Below the pieces are notes generated by a model that was given only the letters and a program-made list of their open reading frames with translations, was not told where the DNA came from and made no database searches. This document shows positions 45,417 to 54,912 of a DNA stretch of 64,000 nucleotides, in pieces. The translations under genes and the position numbers were made by a program. This DNA comes from WVYX01 sp039592335 (GTDB lineage: Bacteria > Gemmatimonadota > Gemmatimonadetes > Gemmatimonadales > GWC2-71-9): NCBI GenBank assembly GCA_039592335.1, contig JBDHBX010000025.1, positions 3,002 through 67,001 on the forward strand, given 5' to 3'. The first letter of the stretch is position 1. Each line of letters opens with the position of its first letter.

Positions 45417-48400
45417 CCTTCGTCGTCCCTGCCAGTCTGCTCGGCCTCGGCCCTCCTCACGGAGAGCACGACGCTCCGGCCGTCAATGTCCACCGCTTCG
45501 CGGACGTCTGAGTTCGGCAGGTCGTCGCCTGCCTCGAGATGGCGGGCCAGAGTCTCGCCCGCAATGAAATTCCGGTACGCGTCGGCCGCCACCAGCACAT
45601 CCTCCGCGCCGGAGATGCTCAACGCGATCCGCGTATTGTAATCGTACCCCGCCTCTTTTCGTAGTCTCTGGACCCGATTCACCACTTCACGGGCCAGACC
45701 CTCCCGGCGCAGCTCCTCGCTCACCACCGGATCCAGCGCGACCACGAGCGGCCCCTCGCTCTGCACCGGCCACTCCGTGACCACCTCCCGCTCCACCACC
45801 ACGTCCTCCGGACGGTATTCCCAAATGCGCCCGTCCACTGTGACGGAGACCGCACTCCCCGCCTCCAGCTGTTGGAGTTGCTCCGCGGTGAGCTGCCGGG
45901 TCGCCTGGGCCGCCAGGGGAGTGTCCTTGCCGTACACCTTCCCCAGGTCGCGGAAGCTGGGCTTCGGCTTGAGACGCACGAGCTCCTCGTCCGAGGCCAC
46001 CAGGTCGACCTGCTTGACGTTCACCTCTCCCGCCAGCACGTCCAGGAAGGCCGTGAACGCCTCGCCCCGCAGCCGCTCGGGCACCGCCACCCGGAGCCGC
46101 GCCAGCGGCTGCCGCACCCTGAGGCCTGCCTGCTCGCGGGCCGCTCGTGCGAGGGAGGCCAGGCGCCGGACCGCCTCCATCTGGGCGTCGAGGCCGGGAT
46201 CGTGGTGCCCGCGGTCTCCCGGAAACCGAGCGAGGTGCACCGAAGACCCCTCGAGCCGCCGGTGAATGGCGTCGCTCGCAAACGGGGCCGCCGGGGCCAG
46301 CAGCCGGCTCACCGTCACCAGCGCCTCGTACAGCGTCGCGAGGGCCGCCGGGTCGGCGTGGCCCCCGGGCGCCCAGAACCGGCCCCGGTTCACGCGCACG
46401 TACCAGTTGGAGAGCTCGTGGTCGCAGAAGTCGATGAGCGTCCGCACCGCGCCGGTCACGTCATAGGCCGCGAGAGCGGCATTCACGGCCCGGGCCACCG
46501 CATCCAGGCGGCTGACCATCCAGCGATCCACCAGCGGGCGCTCGCTCACCGGGGGCGCCTGCCCGGGCGTCCAGTCCTCGGCGTAGAGGGCGAAGAAGCC
46601 GTACGTGTTGCGCAGCCGGTTGAGGAATCCGACCGCGACTTCGCGGATCGCGTCGGGGTCGAACCGCTTGGGCAGCCCCACCTGGCTGGACGCCAACAGG
46701 TAGAGCCGCACGGCGTCGGCGCCGAACTCCGCCACGGCCTCCCATGGGTCGGCGGCGTTGCCGAGGCGCTTCGACATCTTGCGTCCCTCGGCATCGAGCA
46801 CGATCCCGTTCACCAGACAGTGGCGGTACGCCGGGCTGTCGGAGGCGCCCGCCGCGATCGCCAGCAGCGAGTAGAACCAGCCCCGGGTCTGGTCGAGTCC
46901 CTCGCAAATGAAATCGGCGGGGAAGTGCTGCTCGAACTCCCGCTCGTTCTCGAACGGATAGTGCCACTGCGCGTACGGCATCGCTCCGGAGTCAAACCAC
47001 GCGTCGATCACTTCCGGGATCCGACGCATCGTGCCGCCGCAACGCTTCTCCCCGCAGTCGAACGCGTACTCGTCGATGAACGGCTTGTGCGGATCGAAGT
47101 CCTCGGGCAGTGGCTTGCCCCAATGTCGCTCGAGCTCTTCGTAGGATCCGATGACGACACGGTGCGCCGCGTCCCGGTCGCAGATCCACACCGGCAAGGG
47201 CGTGCCCCAATACCGGTCGCGCGACAGCGCCCAGTCGACGTTGTTCTCGAGCCACTCGCCGAAGCGTCCCTCCCCCACCTCTGGAGGATGCCACGCCACG
47301 TCGTGGTTGATCGCGATCATGCGATCGCGATAAGCCGTGGTGCGCACGAACCACGACTCGCGCGCGTAGTAGATGAGCGGCGAGTCACAGCGCCAGCAGA
47401 AGGGATAGCTGTGCTCGTAGCCCTCGGGCTGATAGCGCCCGAATACCTTCCCCTCCTGCACGAGCCGATCCGCGATCACGGGATTGGCCTCGAAGACGGT
47501 CTTGCCGTTGATCGCAGCCCATGTGGTGCCGCTGAACCGCCCTTCGGCATCGACCGGGTTGACGAACGGCAGTCCGTCGCGCTGGCCGGCGGCGTAGTCG
47601 TCAGCTCCGAACGCGGGCGCCAGATGGACGAGACCGGTGCCCTCCTCATTGGTCACGAAGTCACCCGCCACCACGCGGAAGCCCTGGTCGCCGTCCGCCG
47701 CGACCGCGTCCAGCAGCTGCTCGTAGCGGCGTCCCACGAGGTCGCGCCCCATGAACTCGGCGACGCGAGGGAACGTGGCGAGCGGCTCGCCGCCGGTGGC
47801 ACCGGGGACCACCGCCGTCTCGGCGATGACCTTCTCGGCGATGATGCGGCGGCCGTCCACGTTGTGCTCCACATAGCGGAAGTCGGGGTGTACGGCCACA
47901 CCCACGTTAGACGGCAGCGTCCACGGCGTGGTGGTCCACACCAGGAGATACCGGTCCTCCTCTCCCACGAGCCGGAACAGCACGTAGATAGACGGACTAC
48001 GGTGGGTCGCGTATCCCTGGGCCAGCTCGTGACTCGAGAGCGCCGTTCCGCAACGCGGACAGTAGGGCAGCACCTTGTGCCCCTGATACAACAGGTCGCG
48101 CTCGTGCAGCTGCTTGAGCAGCCACCACACGCTCTCGATGTACTCGTTGGTGTAGGTGACGTACGGCCGCGAGTAATCGAGCCAGTAGCCAATCCGCTCC
48201 GACAACGATTCCCAGTCGGACTTGTAGCGGAACACGCTTTCCTTGCAGCGCTCGTTGAACGCGGCGACGCCGAACTCCTCGATGTCAGCCTTGCCACTGA
48301 GGGCGAGTGCTTTCTCGACCTCGATCTCCACCGGGAGACCGTGCGTATCCCATCCCGCAATCCGGGTGACCGAGCGCCCCAACATCGTGTGGTAGCGGCA

Positions 48401-48604
48401 GACCATGTCCTTGATGGTCCGCGCGAACACGTGATGGACCCCCGGCCGCCCGTTGGCCGTCGGCGGCCCCTCGTAGAACACGAACGGCTCACCGTCGCGC
48501 GAGCCCTCGAGCGTGCGGTGGAACAGATCCTCCTGGCGCCACTGCTCCAACACCTCACGCTCGAAGGCGTCGGCCGTGTCCGCGCGCAGCGGCTGGTACG
48601 GCAT
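45413..48604 (-). CDS. ileS: Isoleucyl-tRNA synthetase
   Basis: A 1063-aa class I synthetase. It has GPPTANGRPGVHH (HIGH region), WDTHGLPVEIEVEK, a CP1 editing domain (WTTTPWTLPSN), KMSKRLGN (KMSKS region), and a long C-terminal anticodon domain. The long C-terminus and the PTANGRPG signature resemble the eukaryote-like IleS type 2, often resistant to mupirocin, rather than the E. coli type. The ATG at 48604 overlaps the phosphorylase stop by one base. Confidence 0.95.
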   Translation of the reverse strand: MPYQPLRADTADAFEREVLEQWRQEDLFHRTLEGSRDGEPFVFYEGPPTANGRPGVHHVFARTIKDMVCRYHTMLGRSVTRIAGWDTHGLPVEIEVEKALALSGKADIEEFGVAAFNERCKESVFRYKSDWESLSERIGYWLDYSRPYVTYTNEYIESVWWLLKQLHERDLLYQGHKVLPYCPRCGTALSSHELAQGYATHRSPSIYVLFRLVGEEDRYLLVWTTTPWTLPSNVGVAVHPDFRYVEHNVDGRRIIAEKVIAETAVVPGATGGEPLATFPRVAEFMGRDLVGRRYEQLLDAVAADGDQGFRVVAGDFVTNEEGTGLVHLAPAFGADDYAAGQRDGLPFVNPVDAEGRFSGTTWAAINGKTVFEANPVIADRLVQEGKVFGRYQPEGYEHSYPFCWRCDSPLIYYARESWFVRTTAYRDRMIAINHDVAWHPPEVGEGRFGEWLENNVDWALSRDRYWGTPLPVWICDRDAAHRVVIGSYEELERHWGKPLPEDFDPHKPFIDEYAFDCGEKRCGGTMRRIPEVIDAWFDSGAMPYAQWHYPFENEREFEQHFPADFICEGLDQTRGWFYSLLAIAAGASDSPAYRHCLVNGIVLDAEGRKMSKRLGNAADPWEAVAEFGADAVRLYLLASSQVGLPKRFDPDAIREVAVGFLNRLRNTYGFFALYAEDWTPGQAPPVSERPLVDRWMVSRLDAVARAVNAALAAYDVTGAVRTLIDFCDHELSNWYVRVNRGRFWAPGGHADPAALATLYEALVTVSRLLAPAAPFASDAIHRRLEGSSVHLARFPGDRGHHDPGLDAQMEAVRRLASLARAAREQAGLRVRQPLARLRVAVPERLRGEAFTAFLDVLAGEVNVKQVDLVASDEELVRLKPKPSFRDLGKVYGKDTPLAAQATRQLTAEQLQQLEAGSAVSVTVDGRIWEYRPEDVVVEREVVTEWPVQSEGPLVVALDPVVSEELRREGLAREVVNRVQRLRKEAGYDYNTRIALSISGAEDVLVAADAYRNFIAGETLARHLEAGDDLPNSDVREAVDIDGRSVVLSVRRAEAEQTGRDDEG

Positions 48605-49434
48605 CAGGCCAGGCGCTCCAGCACCCCGGTCGCGAGGCTCGTGAGATTCGGCTCTGCCGCGGCGGCGGTCGCGATGATCGTCGGGATATCGGCCGGCTCG
48701 AGAGCGTCCGGCAGGCACTGGTCGGTGATGATGGAGATTCCCAGCACCCGCATGCCGCCGTGGACCGCCACGAGCACCTCCGGGACGGTCGACATACCGA
48801 CCACGTCGGCGCCGATGACCCGCAGGAAGCGGTATTCCGCCGGGGTCTCCAGATTGGGCCCCGGCACGGCCACGTACACCCCTTCGCGCAGCGTGAGCTT
48901 GAGATCACGTGCGACAGCACGTGCCAGCTGCCGCAATGACCCGTCGTAGGGCTGTGACATGTCGGGGAAGCGCGGGCCGAGCTCGTCGTCGTTCGGGCCG
49001 ATCAGCGGATTGTCACCCAGCAAGTTGATGTGATCGGCAATGAGCACCAGATCACCTGGACCCCACAGGGGATGCATCCCACCACAGGCGTTGGACACCA
49101 GCATGGTGTGCGCCCCGAGCGCCCGGATCACCCGCACGGGAAAGGTGATCTGCTGCATGGAGTACCCCTCGTAGCGGTGGAACCGCCCCTGCATGGCGAC
49201 CACGCGCTGCCCACCCAGGGTCCCGAACAGCAGCTTGCCAGCGTGAAATTCCAGCGTCGACAGGGGGAATCCGGGAATCGACTCATAGCCGATCTCGGCC
49301 TCGACCGCGATCTCCTGCGCCAGCCCCCCCAAGCCGGTCCCCAAGATGAGCGCGACGTCGGGGGTGAAGGTCGTCGTCTGCCGCACAACGTCCACCGCCC
49401 GCTCGATCTCCGCGCGCAGCCTACCCGCCGTCAT
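48604..49434 (-). CDS. punA: Trimeric-type purine nucleoside phosphorylase
   Basis: A 276-aa enzyme of the PNP/MTAP family, which splits purine nucleosides with phosphate. Motifs are LILGTGLGGLA, STLEFHAG, GRFHRYEGYS, SNACGGM, PGPNLETPAEYRF and GMSTVPEVL. At the purine-binding position, where trimeric PNPs usually have TN (Asn243 in human), this protein has IITDQCLPD, with Asp. MTA phosphorylases also carry Asp there, so 6-aminopurine use is possible. The ATG at 49434 overlaps divIVA (ATGA). Confidence 0.9.
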   Translation of the reverse strand: MTAGRLRAEIERAVDVVRQTTTFTPDVALILGTGLGGLAQEIAVEAEIGYESIPGFPLSTLEFHAGKLLFGTLGGQRVVAMQGRFHRYEGYSMQQITFPVRVIRALGAHTMLVSNACGGMHPLWGPGDLVLIADHINLLGDNPLIGPNDDELGPRFPDMSQPYDGSLRQLARAVARDLKLTLREGVYVAVPGPNLETPAEYRFLRVIGADVVGMSTVPEVLVAVHGGMRVLGISIITDQCLPDALEPADIPTIIATAAAAEPNLTSLATGVLERLA

Positions 49435-49925
49435 GACTTCGTGGGAGGGGTGCCGTCGCGCTCGTGCTCGGCCAGCGCGTCGATCTCGGCGAGCTGGCGC
49501 CACAGGAGTTGGCGGAACGCCGTCAGGTAGGCACTGAACTGCCGCTGCGCCTCCTCGATGTCTCGGCGGGTCTCCGACTCGGTCGCCCGCGCCTCGGTGA
49601 GGATCTCCTCGGCCTTCACCTGGGCGTCGCGCATGGCAGCCTCCGAATCGCGCTTGGCCGCCTGCTCCGTGTCGGCGCGCACCTGCTGAGCCATGACGAC
49701 CGCGTCGTTGAGCGCCTTCTCCCGGTCGCGGTACGACTTGAGCTGTTCGCGTAGGCTCTGGAGTCGCTCCTCCAGCGTGGCGCGCTCGCGGAGCAGTCGT
49801 TCCAGCTCCTCCGCGACGCGCGCACGGAAGTCTTCGACGCCAGAGACGTCGTAGCCGAAGGCGGAACGGCGGAACTCCTGCGTCCGCACGTCCACCGGCG
49901 TCAGTCGGAACCCTTCGTCGTTCAT
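49431..49925 (-). CDS. divIVA: DivIVA-domain coiled-coil protein
   Basis: A 164-aa protein. The start RLTPVDVRTQEFRRSAFGYD is the DivIVA membrane-binding loop (normally TPxDIxxxxFxxxxxGY), followed by a long coiled coil (about 30-150, rich in E, R, Q and A). DivIVA proteins mark curved membranes at poles or septa. It links a polarity-type marker to the same region as the MglA system, though direct interaction is only a guess. ATGA overlap with yggS. Confidence 0.88.
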   Translation of the reverse strand: MNDEGFRLTPVDVRTQEFRRSAFGYDVSGVEDFRARVAEELERLLRERATLEERLQSLREQLKSYRDREKALNDAVVMAQQVRADTEQAAKRDSEAAMRDAQVKAEEILTEARATESETRRDIEEAQRQFSAYLTAFRQLLWRQLAEIDALAEHERDGTPPTKS

Positions 49926-50617
49926 CTGGGCCGCTCTCCGAACAGGACGGTGCCCAACCGCAGCATGGTTGCTCCTTCAGCGACGGCCGCGCGGTAGTCT
50001 CCCGACATCCCCATCGAGAGCTCCGGGAGCTCGAGCCCCGCTCGCTCGAGCCGGTCGCGCAGCTCGCGCAGACCCGCGAAGACCCGGTGATGCATCCGCT
50101 CGTCGTCCACGAACGGGGCCATCGTCATCAAGCCCCGCAGCGTGAGCGCCGGCAGCCCGGCAATATGCTGGGCCACGCGCTCGGCTTCTTCCGGCACGCA
50201 GCCGCTCTTCTGCTCCTCGCCGGCGACGTTCACCTGGAGCAACACGGGAAGCACTGCATCACCCGCGTGCCCTTCCATGGCCCGGGCCAGGGCGTCGGCC
50301 AACCGCACCGAATCCACCGAATGCACCATGGCAAAGCGCCCCACCACGTACTTGGCCTTGTTCGTCTGCAGGTGACCGATCAGGTGCCACCGCACCGGAA
50401 GCTCGGTCAGCTCCTCGAGCTTGCCGAGGGCCTCCTGCACGCGGCTCTCCCCCAGGTCGCGCAGGCCGGCCGCATGCGCGGCCCGCGCCACCTCGGGTGG
50501 ATGGCCCTTGGTCACCGCGACGATGGCCACCTCCCCCGTCAGGCCTGCTCGCGCCTGGATACGGGCAATCTCGTCCCGGATGCGGGCGAGATTGCCGGGG
50601 ACGGCGCCAAAACTCAT
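49922..50617 (-). CDS. yggS: PLP homeostasis protein YggS/PLPBP
   Basis: A 231-aa single-domain TIM-barrel PLP-binding protein. The PLP lysine is K37 in AVTKGHP; further motifs are LGESRVQEAL, WHLIGHLQTNKAKY, LQVNVAGEEQKSG and LSMGMSGDYRAAVAEGATMLRLG. The family balances free PLP and amino acid pools. It sits next to divIVA, as ylmE does in Gram-positive bacteria. The ATG at 50617 is used; the frame begins at 50653. Confidence 0.95.
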   Translation of the reverse strand: MSFGAVPGNLARIRDEIARIQARAGLTGEVAIVAVTKGHPPEVARAAHAAGLRDLGESRVQEALGKLEELTELPVRWHLIGHLQTNKAKYVVGRFAMVHSVDSVRLADALARAMEGHAGDAVLPVLLQVNVAGEEQKSGCVPEEAERVAQHIAGLPALTLRGLMTMAPFVDDERMHHRVFAGLRELRDRLERAGLELPELSMGMSGDYRAAVAEGATMLRLGTVLFGERPR

Positions 50618-50654
50618 AACCTGTGAACTTAGCTGTGCTTGCAGGTCCTGCAAA

Positions 50655-50670
50655 GCCGCCGGGTGGCGGC
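50655..50670 (-). terminator. Possible weak terminator after the DUF2723 gene
   Basis: GCCGCC and GGCGGC pair around a 4-nt loop (50655-50670) 12 bp below the DUF2723 stop. On the minus strand the stem is followed by TTTGC only. A second short palindrome (7-bp arms, 50639-50653) follows. Transcription may be reduced here before yggS. A weak U tract keeps confidence low. Confidence 0.35.
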
Positions 50671-50681
50671 GGAAAGGGCCG

Positions 50682-53195
50682 CTACTGGCCTACGGCGGTG
50701 TCCCCTGCCGCCGGCGTGTCGAAAATGGATTCCCCACCCTCCAGCAGCCGCGCGATCTCCGGAATCGGCTGGAGCCAGAGCCCGCGCCGCAGGTTCTCCC
50801 GGCTGCGTTCCAGATCCCCCCAGCTCTCATACGCCTGGCCGAGCGCGTAGAACGGGTAGCTCAGGTTCACCGTGATGTTCCGGTTGGTGGGATCCAGGCG
50901 CAGCGGGTCGCCGCGGAACAGGTCCGCGTAGCGGTAGATCTCCCAGGCGAGCGAGTCGGTGCGCGACACGTTCACGGGCACGCCGAACAGTCCGGGGACG
51001 AGATTCGCGGTGTCCGGCCACCCCGCCGTGTTGACCCGGAACACCAGGGCCTCCTGCGTGAGGTACGGGGCGAGCAGGCCCCAGTTGTCACCACCCGACG
51101 TCAGCGAGAAGTAGATCGCACGCTGCGCCCAATTCTCCTGGACCAGCCGCAACGCGACCATGGTGTGCACGTACAATGGCGTGTTCTCGGGGATGGTCAC
51201 CTCCATCTCCCCCGCCCGGAAGGTGAGGGCCCTGGAGAGGAGCGTCGCCATCAGCTGCTCGACTTCAGGATCGCCCAGCGAGTGCAGTGCGCTGGGCGGC
51301 GTCGCGGGCGCGAGGTCGGCAAACCAGGGGGCCTGCTCACGATCGAAGGGGCGAACCGGGTTGTCCCGCAGCTGCCGGATGTACCAGTTGGTGTTCGCCA
51401 GCGACAGGTTGACCACGGAAACGTCCTGTCGGATCCCCTCTGCTTCCTGCAGGTACCAGAGCGGGAAGGTGTCGTTGTCACCGTTGGTGAACACGATGCC
51501 GTACGGCTCGACCGACTGGAGCAGGTCGTAGGCGAAATCGCGGGCCAGACGCGCTTCGGGACCGTGCGCCCGACTCGCCGCCCGGAAGTTGACCACGAAG
51601 GGAAGCAGCGCTACCAGCAGCACCGCCGTGGAGGCGAGCTGGAGCCTGTGCTGGCCGTCCCGCGTCCCGAGGAGCTCGCGCGCCTTCCGATACAGGCCTG
51701 CCAAACCCAACCCAACAAAGATGCCCCACACGGCAAACGAGACCGTGAAGAAGTAGTCCCGCTCCCGCACCTCGTGCATGTCCATCTGGGGATAGGTATC
51801 CCACGCGAGCGAGAAGCCCGGCTTGAAATTCATGTAGCCCACGAGCCCCGGTCCCGTCGTCAGGAACAGCAGCACCAGGAGCCAGAACACCGAGCGGTCG
51901 CGCTGCCGCAGTACGTTCGCGCCGTACACGCCCAGGCTGATGAACACCAGCGTGATGGGAAGCCGCACCGCCGCGAACACGTAGTCCGTAGGGGCGAGCC
52001 CCATCGACCACTGCCAGTCGAAGTACTGCAGGTACATCTGCGCCTGGCGCAGCATGAGCGGAATGCTCCGCACCGTGTAGCAGCGCGGGATGCCGAACAC
52101 CGCCTCGTCCGGCGGCACCGGCCCGTCCACGAACCGCGGCAGGCAGGACACGAACGCACCGACGCGCTCGACCACGCCCGACCCCTGCCGCACGGTGTAG
52201 ATGGGATTGTCGATCGGCGAGCGGGGGGGGTACTGCTCCCGGGCGATCACGGCCCAGAGCCGCTCCCACGTGTACGGATCGGCCTCGTTGATGAACGGTC
52301 CCACCTGGGCGCGGATCAGCAGGAACAGGTACGTCGACGCCCCCACCACGGCGATCATGAGCACCGTCGCGGCGAACGGCAGCGCCCCCACCGAGGCCGC
52401 GTAGGCCGCGGCCCCCAGGAACGCGAGCCCACCCAACACGAGGAGGCCCTTGCTCCCCAATCCGATCCCGATGAGCAGCGCCCACACGCCCAGCACCACC
52501 GCCCACTGGGCCCACTCGGTCTTGCGGTCCGCCTCCTCAGGCAGCGGCTCGGTCTTGAGCACGTGCCACATGAAGCCGATCAGCGCCGGTCCGACGAGCA
52601 GCGTGAGCAAGTGGTTGCCGACCGAGAGTGCCCCGAGGTACACAATGAGCAGTAGCACGTGGGGCGCGCGCTCCCCACCGCGATGTCGACGCCACAGCCA
52701 CCCGAGCCAGCAGATCGCCGCAATCGATGACGCGGCGATCATGTACACCTCGGTCTCGTTGGAATTCTGCCAGACGGTGAAGGCCGTGGCCGCCAGCAGG
52801 GCCGCCGCGACTCCGCCGCCGATCGTGAACAGCTTGTCCGTTCCAGCACCGTCCGGCCCCTCGTCGTCGCGCTTCCACCCGCGCAGCGCCTGCGCCACGA
52901 CCAGGAAGAAGAGCGCCGCGGCCGCGGCACTGCCCACGGCCGTCATCAGGTTGGTGCGATAGGCAAACTCGCCGATGGGCACCAGGGCCGCCCACACGTT
53001 GGCCATGAGCACGAACAGCGGCGTGCCGGGGGGGTGCGGGATGCCCAGGATCTTCGCCGTGGCGATGAACTCTCCCGCGTCCCAGAAGGTGACCGTGGGG
53101 GCCAGCGTCCAGACGTAGCCGGCCAACACAACCACGAAGACCGCCACGGCGGCACGGTAGGGGACCCTGCCGCTCTCGACCTGCTCGGATGCCAT
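50682..53195 (-). CDS. DUF2723 polytopic membrane protein, glycosyltransferase-like
   Basis: An 837-aa membrane protein. The N-terminal signature VTFWDAGEFIATAKILGIPHPPGTPLF is that of DUF2723, a family with a GT-C/PMT-like fold. About ten to twelve membrane segments run to residue 500; a periplasmic C-terminal domain (about 500-837, YGIVFTNGDNDTFPLWYLQE) follows. The conserved acidic pair near the start could be catalytic, as in protein O-mannosyltransferases. The ATG at 53195 is preferred to the TTG at 53210. Substrate unknown; protein O-glycosylation is an inference. Confidence 0.8.
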   Translation of the reverse strand: MASEQVESGRVPYRAAVAVFVVVLAGYVWTLAPTVTFWDAGEFIATAKILGIPHPPGTPLFVLMANVWAALVPIGEFAYRTNLMTAVGSAAAAALFFLVVAQALRGWKRDDEGPDGAGTDKLFTIGGGVAAALLAATAFTVWQNSNETEVYMIAASSIAAICWLGWLWRRHRGGERAPHVLLLIVYLGALSVGNHLLTLLVGPALIGFMWHVLKTEPLPEEADRKTEWAQWAVVLGVWALLIGIGLGSKGLLVLGGLAFLGAAAYAASVGALPFAATVLMIAVVGASTYLFLLIRAQVGPFINEADPYTWERLWAVIAREQYPPRSPIDNPIYTVRQGSGVVERVGAFVSCLPRFVDGPVPPDEAVFGIPRCYTVRSIPLMLRQAQMYLQYFDWQWSMGLAPTDYVFAAVRLPITLVFISLGVYGANVLRQRDRSVFWLLVLLFLTTGPGLVGYMNFKPGFSLAWDTYPQMDMHEVRERDYFFTVSFAVWGIFVGLGLAGLYRKARELLGTRDGQHRLQLASTAVLLVALLPFVVNFRAASRAHGPEARLARDFAYDLLQSVEPYGIVFTNGDNDTFPLWYLQEAEGIRQDVSVVNLSLANTNWYIRQLRDNPVRPFDREQAPWFADLAPATPPSALHSLGDPEVEQLMATLLSRALTFRAGEMEVTIPENTPLYVHTMVALRLVQENWAQRAIYFSLTSGGDNWGLLAPYLTQEALVFRVNTAGWPDTANLVPGLFGVPVNVSRTDSLAWEIYRYADLFRGDPLRLDPTNRNITVNLSYPFYALGQAYESWGDLERSRENLRRGLWLQPIPEIARLLEGGESIFDTPAAGDTAVGQ

Positions 53196-53230
53196 CGGAC
53201 TATTGCTCAATTCGGGTGGTGGGAACTCGA

Positions 53231-54034
53231 CTAGGCCGGTGAAGCGTCACTACGCGCGCTCGTGAGCGCAAGGCTCGCCTCCTCGGGCCCGGCGAGCGCG
53301 GTGCGCACCTGATCCGGCGTGATCCCGCGGCGCAGCATACCTCGCAGCGCCATGGAGATCTTGGAGGTTTCCTCCGAAACCACGACCACCACGGCATCGC
53401 TCTCCTCGGACAGCCCGAGCGCCGCACGATGCCTGGTGCCCAGCGATTTGTCGCTGACGGGGAACTGGGTGAGGGGGAGCACGGCCCCGGCGCCGATGAT
53501 TTGGTCCCCGCGCACCAGCACGGCGCCGTCGTGCAACGGCGAGTACGGTGTGAAGATCGTGGCCAGGAGGTCCGCCGAGACCGTGGCCCGCATGGGCGTG
53601 CCCGACTCCACGAACTCGTCCAGCGACACGTCCCGCTCCACAGCGATGATCGCGCCGGTCCCGTTCCGGGCGAGACGCCCCGTGGCCTCCGCGATCTCGT
53701 CGGCGACGACGCGCTTGCTCGAGCTCGCCAGGAACCCCACCAGTCGGGAGCGCCCCAGGCGGGCCAGCGCGTTCCGCAACTCCGGCTGGAACACGACGAT
53801 GGCGGCGAACGCCCCGTACGTGAACACGACGCCCAACAGGCTGCTGATCATGTTGAGCTTGAGCACGAGCGCGACGAAGTAGATCACGAAGAGCGCCGTG
53901 ATCCCGATCAGGATCTGCAGCGCCCGCGTTCCCGCCAGGAACAGCAGCAGGCGGTAGATCACGTAGGCCACGATCAGGATCTCGAGGACGTCGTACAGAC
54001 CAGGAACCAGGAACTGCAGTTGCTCGAGCGACAT
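53231..54034 (-). CDS. cdaA: Diadenylate cyclase CdaA (c-di-AMP synthase)
   Basis: A 267-aa protein. Three N-terminal membrane helices (about 14-33, 40-57, 64-82) anchor a DAC domain with the DGA motif (169-171, SPLHDGAVLV) and the RHR motif (201-203, GTRHRAALG), both needed to make c-di-AMP from two ATP. Products control potassium transport and cell-wall stress in many bacteria. The ATG at 54034 overlaps the folP stop by one base; the neighbours ftsH and folP fit the usual context. Confidence 0.95.
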   Translation of the reverse strand: MSLEQLQFLVPGLYDVLEILIVAYVIYRLLLFLAGTRALQILIGITALFVIYFVALVLKLNMISSLLGVVFTYGAFAAIVVFQPELRNALARLGRSRLVGFLASSSKRVVADEIAEATGRLARNGTGAIIAVERDVSLDEFVESGTPMRATVSADLLATIFTPYSPLHDGAVLVRGDQIIGAGAVLPLTQFPVSDKSLGTRHRAALGLSEESDAVVVVVSEETSKISMALRGMLRRGITPDQVRTALAGPEEASLALTSARSDASPA

Positions 54035-54912
54035 CAGGTGCTCCGTATCGCGTGGGCGATGGCGAGGGCCTCCCGCACGGGCGCGACGGCGTGCACGCGG
54101 AAGAGCGACGCTCCTCCCAGATAGGCCGCGGCACAGGCCGTCGCCGTGGCCGCGTCCCGGTCGGGAGCGTCCCTCCCCGTCACGGCTCCGAGGAACCGCT
54201 TGCGCGACGGTCCCACCATAACCGGGTGTCCCAGCGCCACCAGGGCAGGAAGATCCCGCAGTACTTCATAGTTGTGTTCCGGCCGTTTGGCAAAGCCGAG
54301 CCCGGGGTCCAACACGACACGTTCCGCGCCGACCCCCCGGTTTCCCGCGACCTCCAGAGCCCGCTCCAGCTCCCGCACCACCTCGTCCACCACCCGTCCG
54401 TAGCTGGCGTGGTTGTAGCCGGCCAGCTCACTCAGCGAGCCGCGCGAGTGCATCAGCACGAGGCCAGCTCCGTGCTCGGCGCAGACGTCCGCGATCTCGG
54501 GGTCGAGGCGGAGTCCAGACACGTCGTTGACCGCCCAGGCACCGGCGGCAAGCGCACGGGACGCCGTCTCGGCCTTCACGGTGTCGACGCTGAGGGGCAC
54601 GCCGGGATCTCGCTCGGCGAGCCCGCGCAACACCGGCTCGAGCCGGCGCCACTCCTCCGCCGGCGCAACCGGCTCGGGACGTCCCGGCCGGGTAGACTCG
54701 GCGCCCAGGTCCAGCATGTCGGCCCCCTGCTCGAGGAGCAGAGTCGCCTGCTGCAGCGCAGCCGCTGGATCGAGGAAGCGCCCCCCGTCGCTGAACGAAT
54801 TCGGGGTGATGTTGAGGATCCCCACGACGACGGGCTGCTCGAGAGGCATCGCCCCGCGCGTCATCGACCAGCTGGCGACGGAGCTCCCGGAAACGAGCGA
54901 GTGGAGGGTCAC
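54034..54912 (-). CDS. folP: Dihydropteroate synthase
   Basis: A 292-aa TIM-barrel enzyme joining p-aminobenzoate to dihydropterin pyrophosphate in folate synthesis. Motifs: VGILNITPNSFSDGG, DLGAESTRPG, VNDVSGLR, LDPGLGFAKRPEHN, and GPSRKRFLG. It is the target of sulfonamides. The GTG at 54912 forms a GTGA overlap with ftsH. Confidence 0.96.
   Translation of the reverse strand: MTLHSLVSGSSVASWSMTRGAMPLEQPVVVGILNITPNSFSDGGRFLDPAAALQQATLLLEQGADMLDLGAESTRPGRPEPVAPAEEWRRLEPVLRGLAERDPGVPLSVDTVKAETASRALAAGAWAVNDVSGLRLDPEIADVCAEHGAGLVLMHSRGSLSELAGYNHASYGRVVDEVVRELERALEVAGNRGVGAERVVLDPGLGFAKRPEHNYEVLRDLPALVALGHPVMVGPSRKRFLGAVTGRDAPDRDAATATACAAAYLGGASLFRVHAVAPVREALAIAHAIRST

Noticed and set aside
45872..48949. 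1025-aa open frame on the plus strand
   Set aside because: It is antisense to ileS. It is rich in R, H, P and G, has no recognisable domain, and arises from the high-GC codon pattern of the real gene.
50639..50653. Palindrome with 7-bp arms as an operator
   Set aside because: Single copy in a GC-rich spacer next to another hairpin; no regulator gene or second site to support it.
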